DNA of 32,665 bases from assembly GCF_000621665.1 (NCBI RefSeq), contig NZ_JHXQ01000020.1:1-32665 (forward strand). Direction: 5' to 3'. The position numbers were made by a program, and so were the translations under genes. Positions 31,331 to 32,665 of the stretch are shown here, in pieces (position 1 is the stretch's first letter; each line of letters begins with the position of its first letter). This DNA is from Allorhizobium undicola ORS 992 = ATCC 700741. GTDB taxonomy: Bacteria; Pseudomonadota; Alphaproteobacteria; Rhizobiales; Rhizobiaceae. The notes under the pieces were generated by a model that saw only the letters and a list, made by a program, of their open reading frames with translations, was not told where the DNA came from and searched no databases.

Positions 31331-32536
31331 GTGAAGATTGACAGGATCATCACCATGACGGCCATGGCGCTCTGCCTTTCCATGGCAAGTGTGCAAGCGG
31401 CGGACACGCAGCCGGCCGCCGATGCGCGGCTTCCGGCAATCACCGTCACAGAGGTCGTCAAGCGCGAGCTGACCGAAAGGGTGGTGGCCAGCGGCACGAT
31501 CCGCGCCGTGGAAGAACTTTACGTGCAACCACAGGTCGATGGACTTGCCGTTCGCGATCTTCTGGCAGATGTCGGCGCGCGTGTCAGCGCGGGCCAAGTT
31601 CTGGCCACGCTGGACGACAATACGCTGAAACTGCAAAAGGCCCAGCTTCTGGCCAACAAGGCCCGCGGCGATGCCTCGCTTTCGCAAGGGCGCATCCAGC
31701 TTGCCGATGCGCAAGCCAGTGCTGCGGAATCCGAGCGGCAATTGAAGCGCGGTCAGGCGCTTGTCACCGGCGGCACGATTTCCACCTCGCAACTGCAACA
31801 GCTTGAAACTTCCGCCATCAATGCCCGCAACCGCGTGGCCACGGCCAGTCAGGCCATTGCCATTGCCGAGGCCGAGCTGAAAGCCGTGGACAGCCAGATC
31901 GACGACATAGACCTCAAACTCACCCGCACCGAGGTCAAGGCGCCCTTCGGTGGCGTGATCACGGCCCGCAATGCGCGCATCGGCGCCATCGCCGCCGGAT
32001 CCGGCCAGCCGCTTTTCACGCTGATCCGAGACAATGCGCTGGAACTGGTGGCCGATGTTTCGGAAAATGACATCGTGAAAATGAAGCCGGGCCAGAAGGC
32101 GGAGGTCAGCGTTCCGGGCCGTGCAACGCCCGTTTCCGGTCAGGTTCGGCTGATTTCACCGGCTATCGACGCCACCACACGGCTGGGTGCCGTGCATGTG
32201 GCGCTGGATGACGATGATGCCGCCCGACAGGGCATGTATGGCAATGCGTCGATCATCCTTTCCAAGGTCAATGGTCTTGCCCTGCCGCTGCCCGCCGTCA
32301 CCACCCGCAAGCAGGACGCCAGCGTGCGCGTGGTGCGCGATGGCGTGGTGCATCAGGTGGCCGTGCAGACCGGCATCGAGGAAAACGGCTTCATCCAGAT
32401 TACCAGCGGCCTTGCCGCAGGCGAACTTGTGGTGGCCAAGGCAGGCGCATTCGTGCGCGACGGCGACCGCATCAAGCCGGTGCGCGAGGACTCTGGCGCC
32501 GACGCCAAGACGACGGCCTCGACGAAATCGCCATGA
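31331..32536 (+). CDS. RND efflux periplasmic adaptor (HlyD/MFP family)
   Basis: This 401-residue adaptor starts with a GTG at 31331, since GGGGAG lies 4 bases upstream. A signal peptide follows (IITMTAMALCLSMASVQA, cut before ADTQ). The protein has a barrel-sandwich half (VVASGTIRAVEELYVQPQVD, VRDLLADVGARVSAGQVLAT), a long alpha-hairpin of about 90 residues rich in Ala, Gln and Leu, the second half-motif TRTEVKAPFGGVITARNARI, and a beta-barrel and membrane-proximal domain. It links an inner-membrane pump to an outer-membrane channel. The pump gene would lie beyond the right edge. It is co-directional with the hydrolase but 242 bases away, so it is probably a separate unit. Confidence 0.87.
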   Translation: MKIDRIITMTAMALCLSMASVQAADTQPAADARLPAITVTEVVKRELTERVVASGTIRAVEELYVQPQVDGLAVRDLLADVGARVSAGQVLATLDDNTLKLQKAQLLANKARGDASLSQGRIQLADAQASAAESERQLKRGQALVTGGTISTSQLQQLETSAINARNRVATASQAIAIAEAELKAVDSQIDDIDLKLTRTEVKAPFGGVITARNARIGAIAAGSGQPLFTLIRDNALELVADVSENDIVKMKPGQKAEVSVPGRATPVSGQVRLISPAIDATTRLGAVHVALDDDDAARQGMYGNASIILSKVNGLALPLPAVTTRKQDASVRVVRDGVVHQVAVQTGIEENGFIQITSGLAAGELVVAKAGAFVRDGDRIKPVREDSGADAKTTASTKSP

Positions 32537-32540
32537 CCCG

Positions 32541-32665
32541 CATCGGACCGAAAAGTGGTTTCCGGTTTTGGGGCCATCCGATGCGCGAAAAAAGCCATCG
32601 GACCGAAAAGTGGTTTCCGGTTTTCGGGCCATCCGATGCGCGAAAAAAGCCATCGGACCGAAAAG
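32541..32665. repeat. 55-bp tandem palindromic repeat, continuing off the window
   Basis: CATCGGACCGAAAAGTGGTT starts at 32541, 32596 and 32651, giving a 55-base period with two full units and the start of a third. One base differs between units 1 and 2 (GTTTTGGGG against GTTTTCGGG). Each unit is an imperfect palindrome (CATCGGACCGAAAA against TTTTCGGGCCATCCGATG). Read on the minus strand it has the GCAT...AAAACCG...CACTTTT...ATGC layout of copies A and B. Confidence 0.85.

Noticed and set aside
1..32665. CRISPR array, tRNA, rRNA, transposase or prophage genes
   Set aside because: None was recognised by eye. The only regular repeats are the palindromic elements and the 55-bp tandem unit, which lacks the repeat-spacer pattern of CRISPR.

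Overview
The window looks like a chromosomal segment of an alphaproteobacterium of the order Hyphomicrobiales, most likely the Brucella/Ochrobactrum lineage. This is inferred from GC-rich coding sequence, the gene families present and dispersed palindromic repeats of a rhizobial style. It was not tested by any search. The window holds mostly accessory catabolism, two predicted transport systems, several regulators and repeats. No rRNA, tRNA, CRISPR, transposase or phage gene was seen.

Region 1 (1-11861) is a complete-looking N-methylglutamate (NMG) pathway for using methylamine nitrogen. On the minus strand, in transcription order, lie a GlxA/AraC-type regulator, an XRE-cupin regulator, the three N-methylglutamate synthase subunits (mgsA, mgsB, mgsC), gamma-glutamylmethylamide synthetase (gmaS) and the start of purU (formyl-THF deformylase, cut by the window edge). 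Divergently on the plus strand lie the four subunits of N-methylglutamate dehydrogenase (mgdABCD, sarcosine-oxidase-like), ending at a good intrinsic terminator. Methylamine would be loaded on glutamate by GmaS, transferred by MgsABC, and oxidised by MgdABCD to glutamate plus methylene-THF; PurU can release the one-carbon unit as formate.

Region 2 (11924-22607) is a minus-strand catabolic and uptake locus of unknown substrate. It is headed by a GntR/FCD regulator and followed by a PF06684 'amino acid synthesis' protein, an alpha/beta hydrolase, a flavin reductase with an extra C-terminal domain, a luciferase-like flavin monooxygenase, an aldehyde dehydrogenase, a NIPSNAP protein and a PotABCD-like ABC importer. 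Its parts list parallels the Rut pyrimidine pathway without being that pathway. Two near-identical palindromes, one over the predicted promoter of the structural operon and one upstream of the regulator gene, are probably the GntR operators. This is the best candidate for an undescribed system in the window.

Region 3 (22866-28730) holds an exported alpha/beta hydrolase, a group II truncated haemoglobin, a DUF423 membrane protein, a DUF2325 protein translationally coupled to a 57-residue small protein, and a CHASE-PAS-GGDEF-EAL membrane sensor for cyclic-di-GMP. Two full copies and one fragment of a roughly 105-bp double-hairpin repeat lie here. Another full copy and a diverged half copy lie in the spacer of the ABC operon.

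Region 4 (28874-32665) holds a RutR-like regulator divergent from an N-carbamoyl amino acid / beta-ureidopropionate hydrolase with a near-consensus RutR operator between them. An RND-pump periplasmic adaptor follows, and then a 55-bp tandem palindromic repeat that runs off the window.
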